Assembly: GCF_025630775.1 (NCBI RefSeq)
Contig: NZ_JAOSZE010000047.1
Location: forward strand, 1 to 64,000
DNA: 64,000 nt
Reading direction: 5' to 3'
DNA from: Actinoplanes sp. KI2
GTDB taxonomy: Bacteria; Actinomycetota; Actinomycetes; Mycobacteriales; Micromonosporaceae
Below, piece after piece: positions 1-7,812 of this stretch. Position 1 is the stretch's first letter. Each line of letters opens with the position of its first letter. A program made the translations under genes and the position numbers. The notes below the pieces were generated by a model that did not search any database, had not been told where the DNA came from, and worked only from the letters and a program-made list of their open reading frames with translations.

Positions 1-2
1 GC

Positions 3-362
3 GGCTGCCTGCCCAAGTCCATCGGCACCGGGATCGCGGTAGGTTTCCTCACCGGCCTGTTCGGCGTCGGCGGCGGCTTCCTGATCATCCCCGCCCTCGT
101 CCTGCTGCTGGGCCTGGACATGCCGGCGGCCGTCGCCACCTCACTGCTGATCATTGTGATCAACTCAGCCGCCGGCTTCGCCGCGCACGCCGGCGACGCC
201 GCGATCGACTACCGGATCGCCGCCGCCTTCACCCTCACCGCCATCGCCGGGTCACTCGTTGCCGCCCGGATCGCCACCCGGATGCCCACCCGGCGCCTGC
301 AACGCCTCTTCGCCTACCTGGTCTTCGCCGTCGCCGCGTTCGTCGTCATCCGCACGATCTGA
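3..362 (+). CDS. TSUP (TauE/SafE) family membrane transporter, C-terminal part
   Basis: The frame is open from the left window edge to the stop at 360-362, so the start lies outside. About 119 residues are visible: hydrophobic helices separated by short loops, with the glycine-rich segment [15 protein letters not shown] that marks the second half of sulfite exporter TauE/SafE (TSUP) permeases, then a small-residue helix and a final helix ending in basic residues. Family members export sulfite, sulfoacetate or other organosulfur anions, but the substrate cannot be read from sequence. It is transcribed towards the convergent lipoprotein gene. The family call is firm; the role in this window is unknown. 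Confidence 0.85.
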   Translation, partial: GCLPKSIGTGIAVGFLTGLFGVGGGFLIIPALVLLLGLDMPAAVATSLLIIVINSAAGFAAHAGDAAIDYRIAAAFTLTAIAGSLVAARIATRMPTRRLQRLFAYLVFAVAAFVVIRTI

Positions 363-396
363 CCGGGGTGTCAGGCCGGCGACAGCGGTCCCGGCG

Positions 397-1020
397 CTAC
401 CCCGCGGCGATGTCCAGGTAGAGCCGGCCCGGCAGCTCGCCGACCCGGAAACCGGCCAGGTGGTCGACGCCCAGCGCGATCGAGACGTAACCCTCATGAT
501 CGCCGACGACGGCGTACGACTCGAGGTTTGGCAGGTCGAGGTGGTGGACGCCGGTCACCGTGGCGGTGCCGTCGTCGCGGTGCGCCTGTGCCGGGTTCAT
601 GACCACGAGCAGGTGCCGGTGGCCGGGCACGGAGACCGGTTTGTCGGACGGGTCGGCGTGGACCTGCGTCACATACTTGACCGAGTAGCCGGGCATGGCT
701 CCGCTGATGTCGAAGACGATCCGGTCGTAACCTTCGCGCGGGTGCGCCGCATACCGGACTCCGGTGAGGACCGGTACCGGTGGCACGGCCGGGTGATGGG
801 TCACCGTCACCGGGCTGGTCGGCCAGGGCAGATGGGGGGCGACCGGCGGGGTGCTCGTTGCGGCTCCGCCTTCGCCAGGGGCGGACGAGGTCGGAGCGGA
901 CGAGACGGTCGTGCCGGCCGAGGGTGTGGGCGCTGTGCTGCTGCTTTTGCCGCCGCCGCAGGCAACGGTCATGGCGGCAACGGCCACCAACGTGACCGCG
1001 AACCGCAAGCGTGTGTTCAT
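397..1020 (-). CDS. Secreted lipoprotein with AMIN-like C-terminal domain
   Basis: This is a 207-aa protein with a basic N-terminus, a hydrophobic signal segment and Cys21 in a lipobox-like TVAC context, so it is probably a lipoprotein. A Ser/Thr/Pro/Ala-rich spacer (about residues 24-75) is followed by a compact beta-rich domain (about 85-207). That domain has motifs such as YDRIVFDISG and ends LYLDIAAG, which fits the AMIN-like beta-barrel domain found in many actinobacterial lipoproteins. Such domains are thought to act at the cell envelope; no enzyme residues are visible. It starts at the ATG at 1018-1020 and is convergent with the TSUP gene. I see no hypoxia box upstream. Confidence 0.75.
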   Translation of the reverse strand: MNTRLRFAVTLVAVAAMTVACGGGKSSSTAPTPSAGTTVSSAPTSSAPGEGGAATSTPPVAPHLPWPTSPVTVTHHPAVPPVPVLTGVRYAAHPREGYDRIVFDISGAMPGYSVKYVTQVHADPSDKPVSVPGHRHLLVVMNPAQAHRDDGTATVTGVHHLDLPNLESYAVVGDHEGYVSIALGVDHLAGFRVGELPGRLYLDIAAG

Positions 1021-1125
1021 GGTTCAACACTGACCACGGCGGGCGCCGGCGGCCAGAGGCCAACGACACGACCAGCCAGGACATCGGCCCCGCTGCCGAG
1101 GCGCCGGCTACCGCAGCACCCGCGT

Positions 1126-1169
1126 GGGACAAAGGACTCTACCGGTGGGGCCCGGCGCAGGCGCAGAGT
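1126..1169 (+). promoter_or_regulatory. DosR-like box plus -10 for the SHOCT gene
   Basis: GGGACAAAGGACTCT at 1126-1140 is close to the classical mycobacterial DosR box. Exactly 23 bp later CAGAGT (1164-1169) fits the -10 pattern shared by the other boxes in this window. The SHOCT ORF starts at 1234. Confidence 0.6.
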
Positions 1170-1233
1170 GAGGACACGGGGAGGCGGCCCGCCAACGCTT
1201 GCGCCGCGTCCGGTGCGGCCGGAGGTGAGCTCG

Positions 1234-1515
1234 ATGTGGTACGAGATCCTGTTCATGCTGGTGTCAGCCGGCCTCCTCGGGTATGCGATCTGGCCGGCCG
1301 TCCGTGACTCGTGGAAGAGAAGGCGGCGGCCGTGGCTCGATGCCGGCGAGGCCTGCCCGCCCGAGCCGGAGAGCGTCGAGGGTGTGCTGGCCGGCCGGCT
1401 CGCCGCCGCCGAGATCAGCCGGCGGCAGTACATCCGGGCGATGGAACGCCTGGCCGCCCGCGACGACAAACGTAATCCGGTGGAGGTGCCGCCGGAGGCC
1501 GGCTCGGCGGCGTGA
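1234..1515 (+). CDS. Small membrane protein with SHOCT-like C-terminus
   Basis: This is a 93-aa protein. An N-terminal membrane helix (about residues 3-22) is followed by a basic stop-transfer stretch. The C-terminal region carries LAGRLAAAEISRRQYIRAME, which fits the SHOCT (short C-terminal) oligomerisation motif of the form 'L..G.IS..EY...'. The start at 1234 is chosen because GGAGGT sits 7 bp upstream and the longer open frame to the left lacks coding character. A DosR-like box with a well-spaced -10 lies 65 bp upstream of that -10's downstream ATG. The function is unknown; similar short proteins are often stress-induced membrane accessories. Confidence 0.7.
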   Translation: MWYEILFMLVSAGLLGYAIWPAVRDSWKRRRRPWLDAGEACPPEPESVEGVLAGRLAAAEISRRQYIRAMERLAARDDKRNPVEVPPEAGSAA

Positions 1516-1540
1516 TGTCCGATCGCACCGCACCACCACA

Positions 1541-1750
1541 TCAGGCGAAGGGTTTGCGTTCGAGCCGCAGGGCCAGTGCCGGACAGGCCGCGACGGCCCG
1601 GGCCGCCGCGGCGGTGAGACGGCGGGGGACCGGTGCGGTCAGCACCGGGTAGCCCCACTCGTCGAGGTCGATGAGTTCGGGCAGCAGTTCGGCGCAGATG
1701 CCGTGGGCCGCGCAGGCGATCGGGTCGACCCGCAGCCGGCGCTCGTTCAT
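1541..1750 (-). CDS. Small single-cluster ferredoxin
   Basis: This is a 69-aa acidic protein with CAAHGIC near residue 13 and ACPALAL near the C-terminus. The arrangement C-x2-H-x2-C...C-P is that of the small [3Fe-4S]/[4Fe-4S] ferredoxins that serve cytochromes P450 and oxidoreductases in actinobacteria; the His in place of a Cys favours a 3Fe-4S cluster. The ATG at 1748-1750 overlaps the stop of the NuoF-like gene (ATGA), so the two are translationally coupled and the ferredoxin is the likely electron partner of that flavoprotein. It is the last gene of a five-gene operon starting at 4893. Confidence 0.85.
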   Translation of the reverse strand: MNERRLRVDPIACAAHGICAELLPELIDLDEWGYPVLTAPVPRRLTAAAARAVAACPALALRLERKPFA

Positions 1751-3054
1751 TGCCAGCCTGCCGGGGTGGGGTCGCCGGCCGCGGGCAACGACAGCCACGG
1801 GTGCCCGCTGCCCGGGCAGGGCCGGCCGTCGGCGTGATCGCGGAAGTCGTCGGCGAACGCGTCGAGGGCGCCGCGCACGAACCGGGTGAAGCCATCGGGG
1901 TGTCCGCAGGCGCCACGGCCGGGCAGCAGGCCCAGCCGCCGCATCAGCCGTCGCAGGATCGTCCGGGGATCCTCGCGGGGGTCGTGCAACGCCCACAGGT
2001 CGCCGGCCACCGCCGGCAGTCCGAACATGCACGGCCCGCACTGCCGCGCGGACTCGCCGGCCAGATAGGTCGCGATGCGCGCGGTCTCGGTGACCCCGCA
2101 CACCCAGGCCGGTACGGCGAGGATTGCCGCCACGCCCAGCGCGGCCCCGGCGGCCCGCAGCTCGGCGTGGTCGAGCCGGACGTCGAGGGCCCGCCGGAAC
2201 GGCAGCCACCCGCCGCCGAGGCCGCCGACCAGCAGGGCCTGCACCGGCTCGGCCGGGCCGCCGGACAGCTCGAGAATCGTGCCGAGCGGGGTGCCGAGCG
2301 CGACCTCGAGCACGCCGGGGAAGGCAACTCCGCCGCCGACGGTGACCAGTGTGGTGCCCGGCGAGTCGGCGGTGCCGACGCTCCGGAACCAGTCGGGCCC
2401 GTATCGGGCGATCAGGGCCACGTGCGCGAGCGTCTCGACGTTGGCGATCAAGGTGGGGCGCCCGTCGATACCGCGCTCGAACGGCCGCGGTGGCTTGGCG
2501 GTCGGCCGGGCCGTGCCGGTGTTGACGAAGTTGACCAGGGCCGATTCCTCGCTCGCGGCGTACCGGCCGGGGACCTCGACCACCCGGACCGGGCGCCCGT
2601 CGTGGGCCCGCTCGGCAGCGGCGGCCCGCACCGACGGCACGATCGGATCGCCGCGGTGCACGCACAGCAGGACTTCCTCGGCGCCGAGCGCGGCGGCCAC
2701 CGCCAGGGCGCCGTCGAACACGAGATGGGGTGCCAGTTCGAGCAGCACGTGGTCCTTGCCGCTGATCGGCTCGCCCTCGCAGCCGTTGGCCACGACCGTC
2801 GGGCGCCGGCCGGTGAGCTGGGCCGACACCGAGGCGATCTTGCGACCGGTCGGGAAGCCCGCGCCCCCGCGCCCCCGCAGGCCGGCCCGGGTGACCGGGT
2901 CGATCAGTCCGGCATCGCCGGGCGCCGGCAGGGGGCCGAAGTGGGCGAGATGGGCGGCGAGGCCTGGGCCGTGCTCGGCCGGAGCGCTCAGCAGGCGGGA
3001 GACGCTCGCCGCGATCGGACCGGGGCTCGGCGGTGCCGGGTGCGGGCCGATCAC
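1747..3054 (-). CDS. NuoF-like NAD(H)/FMN iron-sulfur flavoprotein
   Basis: This is a 435-aa protein with the complex I 51-kDa fold. GRGGAGFPTGRK forms the FMN/NAD site (about residue 63), ANGCEGEP the NADH region, then a SLBB-like part and a C-terminal iron-sulfur region. In that region the usual ESCGxCxPC motif reads ESARQCGPC, so the first Cys ligand is an Ala; a later Cys sits in GACGHPDG. The protein presumably moves electrons between NAD(H) and the adjacent ferredoxin or membrane protein. The GTG start at 3052-3054 overlaps the upstream stop (GTGA). No NuoE or NuoG partner is present, so this is not complex I. Confidence 0.85.
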   Translation of the reverse strand: MIGPHPAPPSPGPIAASVSRLLSAPAEHGPGLAAHLAHFGPLPAPGDAGLIDPVTRAGLRGRGGAGFPTGRKIASVSAQLTGRRPTVVANGCEGEPISGKDHVLLELAPHLVFDGALAVAAALGAEEVLLCVHRGDPIVPSVRAAAAERAHDGRPVRVVEVPGRYAASEESALVNFVNTGTARPTAKPPRPFERGIDGRPTLIANVETLAHVALIARYGPDWFRSVGTADSPGTTLVTVGGGVAFPGVLEVALGTPLGTILELSGGPAEPVQALLVGGLGGGWLPFRRALDVRLDHAELRAAGAALGVAAILAVPAWVCGVTETARIATYLAGESARQCGPCMFGLPAVAGDLWALHDPREDPRTILRRLMRRLGLLPGRGACGHPDGFTRFVRGALDAFADDFRDHADGRPCPGSGHPWLSLPAAGDPTPAGWQ

Positions 3055-3617
3055 GACGTCACCCGCCCGCCGCGACGGGCCTCGGTGTCCGGATGCACCG
3101 ACAGCAGCCGCCACGCGATCGCGCCGATGACGGCCAGGACGCAAGCCACGTCGAGGGCGACGACCCAGGTGGTGTGCCGATCGGTGGTACCGGTGCCCAG
3201 GCCGTGCAGCACGGCGACCGGCCAGCAGGCGTAGCTCGCCCAGTGCACCAGGCGCCAGAGCCGGACGCCGAGGCGCCGGCGCAGGAGGCTGGTGGCGAGG
3301 ATGGCGAGGAACAGGTCGCCGGCCACCGCACCCAGCCCCAGCCAGAGCGGCCGGTAGACCGAGCCGAACGGCACGACCGCGTCCAGCCAGCCGATTCCGG
3401 CGTACGGGTCGATCACCGCGGTGGCCACGTGCACGGCCAGGAACGCCAGCGCGATGAGGGAGAAGTTGCGGTGCACCGCGGCGACGACGAAGCGCGGCCA
3501 GCCGGACGAGGCCAGCCGGCCGGTGTTCAGGGCGCCGAGCACGACGGTCGCGGTCAGCAGCAGCAGCGAGACCAGCCCGGTCGCTCGGCTGCTGTACCAG
3601 AGGGCGTGTCCGATCAC
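3051..3617 (-). CDS. Ferric-reductase-like transmembrane domain protein
   Basis: This is a 188-aa protein made almost entirely of about six membrane helices. Histidines in helices (VHRNFSL, FLAVHVA, LVHWASY, AVLHGLG) are spaced as in the haem-binding ferric reductase/YedZ (MsrQ) transmembrane domain. There is no FAD or NAD domain, so it depends on partner proteins. The GTG start at 3615-3617 overlaps the ApbE stop (GTGA), and its own stop overlaps the NuoF-like start. The likely role is to pass electrons across the membrane between cytosolic flavoprotein/ferredoxin and an extracytoplasmic flavoprotein. Confidence 0.8.
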   Translation of the reverse strand: MIGHALWYSSRATGLVSLLLLTATVVLGALNTGRLASSGWPRFVVAAVHRNFSLIALAFLAVHVATAVIDPYAGIGWLDAVVPFGSVYRPLWLGLGAVAGDLFLAILATSLLRRRLGVRLWRLVHWASYACWPVAVLHGLGTGTTDRHTTWVVALDVACVLAVIGAIAWRLLSVHPDTEARRGGRVTS

Positions 3618-4549
3618 GGTACGGGCACCTCCTCCGGCCATCCCGCGACCGTCAGTACCCGGCCGTCCACCGCGACCAGCCGCGCCGGCACGGCGCGCTC
3701 GCTCAGCCAGGCGGGCGCGTCCGCACCCAGCACGATCGCCGCGGTGGTGGCCGTGTTGGCGTCGACGCACGAGGCCGCCGCGACCGACGCCGTACGCCAG
3801 TGCGGCGCGACCGCGTCGCCGGTACGCGGATCGATCAGGTGGTGGACGATCCGGTCGCCGCGCCGCCAGCGCCGGCGGGTCGTGCTGGAGGTGGCGAGGC
3901 CGCCGGAGGTGACCGCGACGACGATGGCCGGGTCCCGCTCCGCGGCGAGGTGGTCGTCGCCGATCGCGACCCGCCAGCTGCCGGCCGGCGCGGGACCGGC
4001 CACGGCGAGATCGCCCCCAAGGTTCACCAGCACCCCGCAGCCCGCGGCGTCGGCAGCGGCGGCCGCCGCCAGGTCGGCGGCCAGCGCCTTGGCGGTCGCC
4101 CCGAGGTCGAGGACGATCCCGCGGGGCAGCACGAACCGCCGTGACCCCGGCTCCCGGCGCAGCCGCCACCAGCCGGGCGCCGGGACGCTCGGCGCGGGCG
4201 GTCGCGGATCGCCGCCTTCGATCAGGGCGAAGTCGCGGTCGTAGCCGACCGCCCGCAGCGCGGCGCCGACCGTCGGATCCACCAGACCGTCGGTCAGCTC
4301 GGCCGCCCGCAGCGCGACGTCGAGGGCCTCGGCGAGCAGCGGGCTGACCGTGGTCGGGCGCCCGGCCCGTGCGTGCAGGCGGCTGATCTCGGAGTCGGCA
4401 CGGAAACGGCTGCACGTCCGGTCGATCGCGGACAGCACTCGCCGGACCGCGCGGCCGGCCGGCGCCAGCCCGTCCGGATGCTCGGTGACCAGCGCCGCGG
4501 TGGTGCCCAGAGCGGGGAAGCGGAGCTGGCCGGGCGCGGGCGCGGTCAC
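3614..4549 (-). CDS. apbE: FAD:protein FMN transferase (ApbE family)
   Basis: This is a 311-aa protein with ApbE hallmarks: SRFRADSEISRLHA in the N-terminal part, GLVDPTVGAALRAVGYD, DLGATAKALAAD, NLGGDLAVAG and HLIDPRTGDAV. ApbE enzymes cleave FAD and attach FMN to a Thr of partner redox proteins, mostly outside the membrane. A clear signal peptide is not visible at the chosen GTG (4547-4549), which overlaps the preceding stop. An FMN-binding-domain target is not encoded next to it, which is unusual for this operon type. It lies second in the operon. Confidence 0.9.
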   Translation of the reverse strand: MTAPAPGQLRFPALGTTAALVTEHPDGLAPAGRAVRRVLSAIDRTCSRFRADSEISRLHARAGRPTTVSPLLAEALDVALRAAELTDGLVDPTVGAALRAVGYDRDFALIEGGDPRPPAPSVPAPGWWRLRREPGSRRFVLPRGIVLDLGATAKALAADLAAAAAADAAGCGVLVNLGGDLAVAGPAPAGSWRVAIGDDHLAAERDPAIVVAVTSGGLATSSTTRRRWRRGDRIVHHLIDPRTGDAVAPHWRTASVAAASCVDANTATTAAIVLGADAPAWLSERAVPARLVAVDGRVLTVAGWPEEVPVP

Positions 4550-4893
4550 GAGCCCCCCGAGGAGGTGTGCTGCGAGCCGGTGGCCGCGGCCGGTGGCGTC
4601 GTCGGCGGGGTGAGCCGGGGCGTGCTCGTGCGCCGGGGATGCGGCCGGGCGGTTACGGCCGGCGTACGGGAGGGCCTGGCGGTGTCCTCGGGGGGTGCGG
4701 CCGGTGTGGTGCCGGCGTTCGAACCGCTGGTCACGGCGCGACCGGACGCGGGTGACGCCGTCGCGGGCACGAACGCGATCGCGGCCGCGACCGCAAGACC
4801 GGCCGACCCGGCGGCCGACCACACTGTCACGCTCCGGACGCGGCGGATCCCGCGGTCGCGGACGGCGAACCTGCTGGTGTGGGCACGTGGCAT
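4546..4893 (-). CDS. Small single-TM protein with Thr/Pro-rich tail
   Basis: This is a 115-aa protein with a basic N-terminus, one hydrophobic segment (about residues 22-45, VTVWSAAGSAGLAVAAAIAF) and a disordered extracytoplasmic tail rich in Thr, Pro, Ser and Ala. It is the first gene of the ApbE operon and overlaps apbE by 4 bp. In comparable operons this position is held by an FMN-binding protein, but no FMN-binding domain or clear flavinylation motif is visible here. It could be a membrane anchor or a degenerate substitute. The family is not recognised. Confidence 0.6.
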   Translation of the reverse strand: MPRAHTSRFAVRDRGIRRVRSVTVWSAAGSAGLAVAAAIAFVPATASPASGRAVTSGSNAGTTPAAPPEDTARPSRTPAVTARPHPRRTSTPRLTPPTTPPAAATGSQHTSSGGS

Positions 4894-4953
4894 GGAACCC
4901 GGTCCTCCTCAGATCGTGGCCGGCCGGTGTCTTCGGGTCCCAGCATTGCCCGT

Positions 4954-4979
4954 GGTTTCTTCGGGTTCTCGAAGAAACC
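4954..4979 (-). terminator. Stem-loop after the P1B-5 ATPase gene
   Basis: A perfect 10-bp inverted repeat (GGTTTCTTCG / CGAAGAAACC) with a 6-nt loop begins directly after the ATPase stop on the minus strand. It has no U-tract, as is common in actinobacteria. It separates the ATPase from the ApbE operon. Confidence 0.65.
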
Positions 4980-7289
4980 TCACCTCGCGCTCGGGCTTGG
5001 GTCCGGCACCAGGCTGAAGGCACCCTCCTCCTCCTGCGCGTTGTGCAGCCGCAGGATGGCGTAGAGGCCGTAAAGCAGGCGGCGTACGTCGGTGACGTCC
5101 TCCGCCTCGGCCCGCTCGCCCGGGTCGTCCGCCAGCGTCCGGCGCAGCCGCCCGATCTGATGCTCGATCTCCGCGTGGGTACGGCTGAGTCCGCTGGTCA
5201 CCTCGACCCCGCCGAGCGCCCTTGCCATGATCGGCAGCAGTTCGGCCTCCTCGGCGCGCTCGTGCGCCAGCAGGCGCAGATGCAGATCGTCGGCCAGCTG
5301 CCGGGCCGGGCCCAGGTCGTACGGCGGCTGGTTCAACGCGTCCGCGACCGTCCGCACGCGCTCCACCAGCGGGAGCACGTCGCGATGTTGCGCGTGCAGG
5401 CGCTGCGCCGTGGTGATGTCGGCCGGCGTCAGCGTCACGGTGTGCGAGCGGACGGGCAGCAGCGCCGTCAACGCGATCGCGATGGCGGCGACGTCGATGC
5501 CCTCCTGCAGCAGCGCGCCGGCGACCGGTGGCAGGAGGCCCGCGGCCGCCACGAGCATCGCCGCGGCCGACAGTCCCATCCCGACGGTGACCGCCCACAG
5601 CGCGACCCTGCGGCAGTGCCGGGCGATGAGGATGGCGTCGGCCAGCGCGTCGATCCGGTCGATGGTCAGCACCACGTCCGCGGCCTCGGCCGAGGCGGTG
5701 GCTCCGCGGGCGGCGAGGGCGACCCCCACGCCGGCCGCGGCCAGCGCCGGGGCGTCGTTGATGCCGTCGCCGACCATGATCGTGGGCGCCCGGCGTTGCT
5801 CGGCGCGTACCAGGGTCAGCTTGTCGCCGGGGTCCCGGTCGGCGTGCACCGCGTCGACGCCGACCACTCGCCCGACCGCCTCCGCCGTATCGGCGTGATC
5901 ACCGGTCACCAGCACGACCCGGGCGATCCCGGCTTGACGCAAGGCCCGCACCATCCGGGGCGCCTGCGGGCGGACCGGATCCTCCAGCAGCAGCACGCCG
6001 GCGGGCACGTCGTCGACGGTGACGAAGACGGTCAGCGACCCGTCGAGGGCCGCCCGGCGGCGGGCGTGCCGCACCCACGCCGGGGCGGGACCGGCGGTCA
6101 TCGTCGCCGCCTTGCCCAGCCGGACGCGGTGGCCGTCGACGGTGCCGTCCACCCCGTACCCGTGGCGCTCCCGGACCCGCTCCGGCGCCGACAGCCGCAG
6201 CCCGCGGTCCCGGGCGGCGGTGACGATGGCGCCGGCCAGCACGTGCGCCGAGCTCTGGTCGAGGCTCGCCGCCAGGCGCAACACCTCACCGGCGGGCAGC
6301 CGGCCGTCGGCGGGCGTCACGACGTCGGTGAGCACCGGCCGGCCGGCGGTCAGCGTGCCGGTCTTGTCGAACAGCAGGACCCGTCCCGCCGCCAGGCGTT
6401 CCAGCGCGGCGCCGCCCTTGACGATGACGCCGCCGCGGGCCGCCCGGGAGATCCCCGACATGATCGCGATGGGTGCGGCCAGCAGCAGCGGGCACGGGGT
6501 GGCGACCACCAGCACCGCGACCGCCCGTACCGGGTCGCCGGCGACCGCCCACGCGACGCCGGCCAGGAGCAGTGTCAGCGGCACGAAGACGACGGCGAAG
6601 CGGTCGGCCATCCGCACGAACGGAGCGCTCTGCGCCTGTGCCTGCTCCACCAGGCGGACCACTCCGGCGTACGTCGAGGCCTCCGCGGTCGCGGTGGCCG
6701 TCAGCCGCATCGGGGATCCCGCGTTCACGATCCCGCTGCGGACATCCTCACCGGCGCGGCGTTCCACCGGCAGCGGCTCGCCGGTCAGCGCCGACTCGTC
6801 CAGCACCGCCGGGCCGAGCAGCCGCCCGTCCACCGGCACGATCTCGCCGGACCCGACCACGAGCCGGTCGCCGATCACCACCTCGGCGACCGGGATCTCG
6901 ACGGGCCCGGACCCGGTCTCCCGGCGGGCGGTTCGCGGCGCGCGTGCCACCAGCGCGCTGAGCTCCCGGCGGGCCCGCGCCTGGGCACGCGCCTCCAGCA
7001 GGACACCGCTGGCGAGCATCACGGCGATCACGGCGCCGGCGAGGGGCTCACCCACCCACAGCGCGCCGGCCAGGGCCAGCCACGCGATCACATCCACGCT
7101 GGCCTCGCGCCGGCGCGCCGCCGCGATCAGCGTCGCGGACGAGTACCCCAGGCCCAGCAGCGTGGCGGTGACCCAGACGGCGCGTGCCGCCGCGTCCTCG
7201 CCGCCGCCCGCCAGGATCAGGCCGGCCAGGACCAGCGTCGTCGTCGCGGCGAACAACGCCTGCTCCCGTCGCTGCCACCACCAGCGCAT
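4980..7289 (-). CDS. P1B-5-type metal-transporting ATPase with C-terminal hemerythrin domain
   Basis: This is a 769-aa protein. It shows P-type ATPase order: N-terminal helices, TGE loop (DESALTGEPLPVE), transmembrane ATPCPLLLAAP, phosphorylation site DKTGTLTAG, VTGDHADTA and hinge GDGINDAPA. The metal-site motif is TPC rather than CPC, and residues about 610-769 form a hemerythrin-like four-helix domain (LLAHERAEEAELLP, RTHAEIEHQ, LRLHNAQEEEG). TPC plus hemerythrin defines subgroup P1B-5, whose studied member Nia of Sinorhizobium meliloti handles Ni and Fe. The start at 7287-7289 is chosen because it precedes the first helix and has a GGAGGC-like site. A DosR-like promoter lies just upstream. 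Ni/Fe export or homeostasis suits the neighbouring hydrogenase island. Confidence 0.9.
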   Translation of the reverse strand: MRWWWQRREQALFAATTTLVLAGLILAGGGEDAAARAVWVTATLLGLGYSSATLIAAARRREASVDVIAWLALAGALWVGEPLAGAVIAVMLASGVLLEARAQARARRELSALVARAPRTARRETGSGPVEIPVAEVVIGDRLVVGSGEIVPVDGRLLGPAVLDESALTGEPLPVERRAGEDVRSGIVNAGSPMRLTATATAEASTYAGVVRLVEQAQAQSAPFVRMADRFAVVFVPLTLLLAGVAWAVAGDPVRAVAVLVVATPCPLLLAAPIAIMSGISRAARGGVIVKGGAALERLAAGRVLLFDKTGTLTAGRPVLTDVVTPADGRLPAGEVLRLAASLDQSSAHVLAGAIVTAARDRGLRLSAPERVRERHGYGVDGTVDGHRVRLGKAATMTAGPAPAWVRHARRRAALDGSLTVFVTVDDVPAGVLLLEDPVRPQAPRMVRALRQAGIARVVLVTGDHADTAEAVGRVVGVDAVHADRDPGDKLTLVRAEQRRAPTIMVGDGINDAPALAAAGVGVALAARGATASAEAADVVLTIDRIDALADAILIARHCRRVALWAVTVGMGLSAAAMLVAAAGLLPPVAGALLQEGIDVAAIAIALTALLPVRSHTVTLTPADITTAQRLHAQHRDVLPLVERVRTVADALNQPPYDLGPARQLADDLHLRLLAHERAEEAELLPIMARALGGVEVTSGLSRTHAEIEHQIGRLRRTLADDPGERAEAEDVTDVRRLLYGLYAILRLHNAQEEEGAFSLVPDPSPSAR

Positions 7290-7318
7290 GCCGCCTCCCG
7301 CAAGACGCTCGTCCCTCC

Positions 7319-7362
7319 ACGGTCCGCCCCCGGACGCCGGGACGGGCAGGGCCGAAGGGCCT
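7319..7362 (-). promoter_or_regulatory. DosR-like box plus -10 for the P1B-5 ATPase
   Basis: Minus-strand AGGCCCTTCGGCCCT (7362-7348) is followed after 23 bp by GACCGT (7324-7319), which fits the shared -10 pattern. The start codon is at 7289. Confidence 0.7.
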
Positions 7363-7391
7363 TGATCAACGGGAGCGATCCCGGAGCTGCG

Positions 7392-7435
7392 GGGACCATC
7401 GGCTCTGGGGGGCCGTGGCATCCCCGGCCCACGCT
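7392..7435 (+). promoter_or_regulatory. DosR-like box plus -10 for the 75-aa gene
   Basis: GGGACCATCGGCTCT at 7392-7406, a 23-bp spacer, then CACGCT at 7430-7435. The next start is the ATG at 7470 with a GGGAGG ribosome site. This box and the ATPase box form a divergent pair. Confidence 0.7.
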
Positions 7436-7469
7436 GGAAGGAACGCCACTACGGCAACGGGAGGATCCG

Positions 7470-7697
7470 ATGTGGCAAGCACTGCGAGACATCCTCGGCA
7501 GCGTCAAGGAATCCGTGGGCATCGAAGGTCCCGCCGTTCCCGATCCCGCGGTCGTCGCCGATCCGGCGGCCGAGGCAGCCACGAGCGCGACCGAAGTCGC
7601 GACGGACGCGGCCGGCAGCGTCGCGGAGGCCCTCGGCGGAGCGGGCCAGGAGATCACCGCCAAGGTGTCGGACTTTCTCGGCGGCCTCGGCGGCTGA
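7470..7697 (+). CDS. Small Ala-rich hypothetical protein
   Basis: This is a 75-aa acidic protein. It opens MWQALRDILGSVKESVGIEG and continues as Ala/Thr/Val-rich heptad-like sequence that could form amphipathic helices. It has no Cys and no known motif. The ATG at 7470 follows GGGAGG by 6 bp, and a DosR-like box with correct -10 spacing precedes it, so it is probably a real hypoxia-induced gene. The composition recalls small phasin- or LEA-like proteins, but that is only a resemblance. Confidence 0.65.
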   Translation: MWQALRDILGSVKESVGIEGPAVPDPAVVADPAAEAATSATEVATDAAGSVAEALGGAGQEITAKVSDFLGGLGG

Positions 7698-7710
7698 CCA
7701 AGTGGGGGTG

Positions 7711-7797
7711 ATGGTCCGGCCGAGCCGCCGCCGGGTCTGGCACCGCCTCGGCATCGAGCGCTTCCTCCGGCTCGACGCGAGCAACGGCCGGGGCTGA
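7711..7797 (+). CDS. Possible 28-aa basic peptide
   Basis: A short ORF begins 13 bp after the stop of the 75-aa gene, with a GGGGG-type ribosome site at 7702-7709. The peptide is basic with the segment VWHRLGIERFLRLD, which would form an amphipathic helix, and ends NGRG. It would share the transcript of its neighbour. Length alone makes chance possible. Confidence 0.35.
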   Translation: MVRPSRRRVWHRLGIERFLRLDASNGRG

Positions 7798-7812
7798 GCG
7801 GCATCCGACGCC

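Noticed and set aside
1747-4893. Fragment of respiratory complex I
   Set aside because: Only a NuoF-like protein is present, with ApbE and a ferric-reductase-like protein; no other nuo gene is in the window.
4927-4941. DosR-like match GGGACCCGAAGACAC on the minus strand before the ApbE operon
   Set aside because: No -10 hexamer lies 22-23 bp away; that position is already the ribosome site region of the 115-aa gene. It may be a chance match.
4695-7697. A 1000-codon plus-strand open frame
   Set aside because: It is mostly antisense to the P1B-5 ATPase; only its last 75 codons, from 7470, look like a real gene with a ribosome site and promoter.
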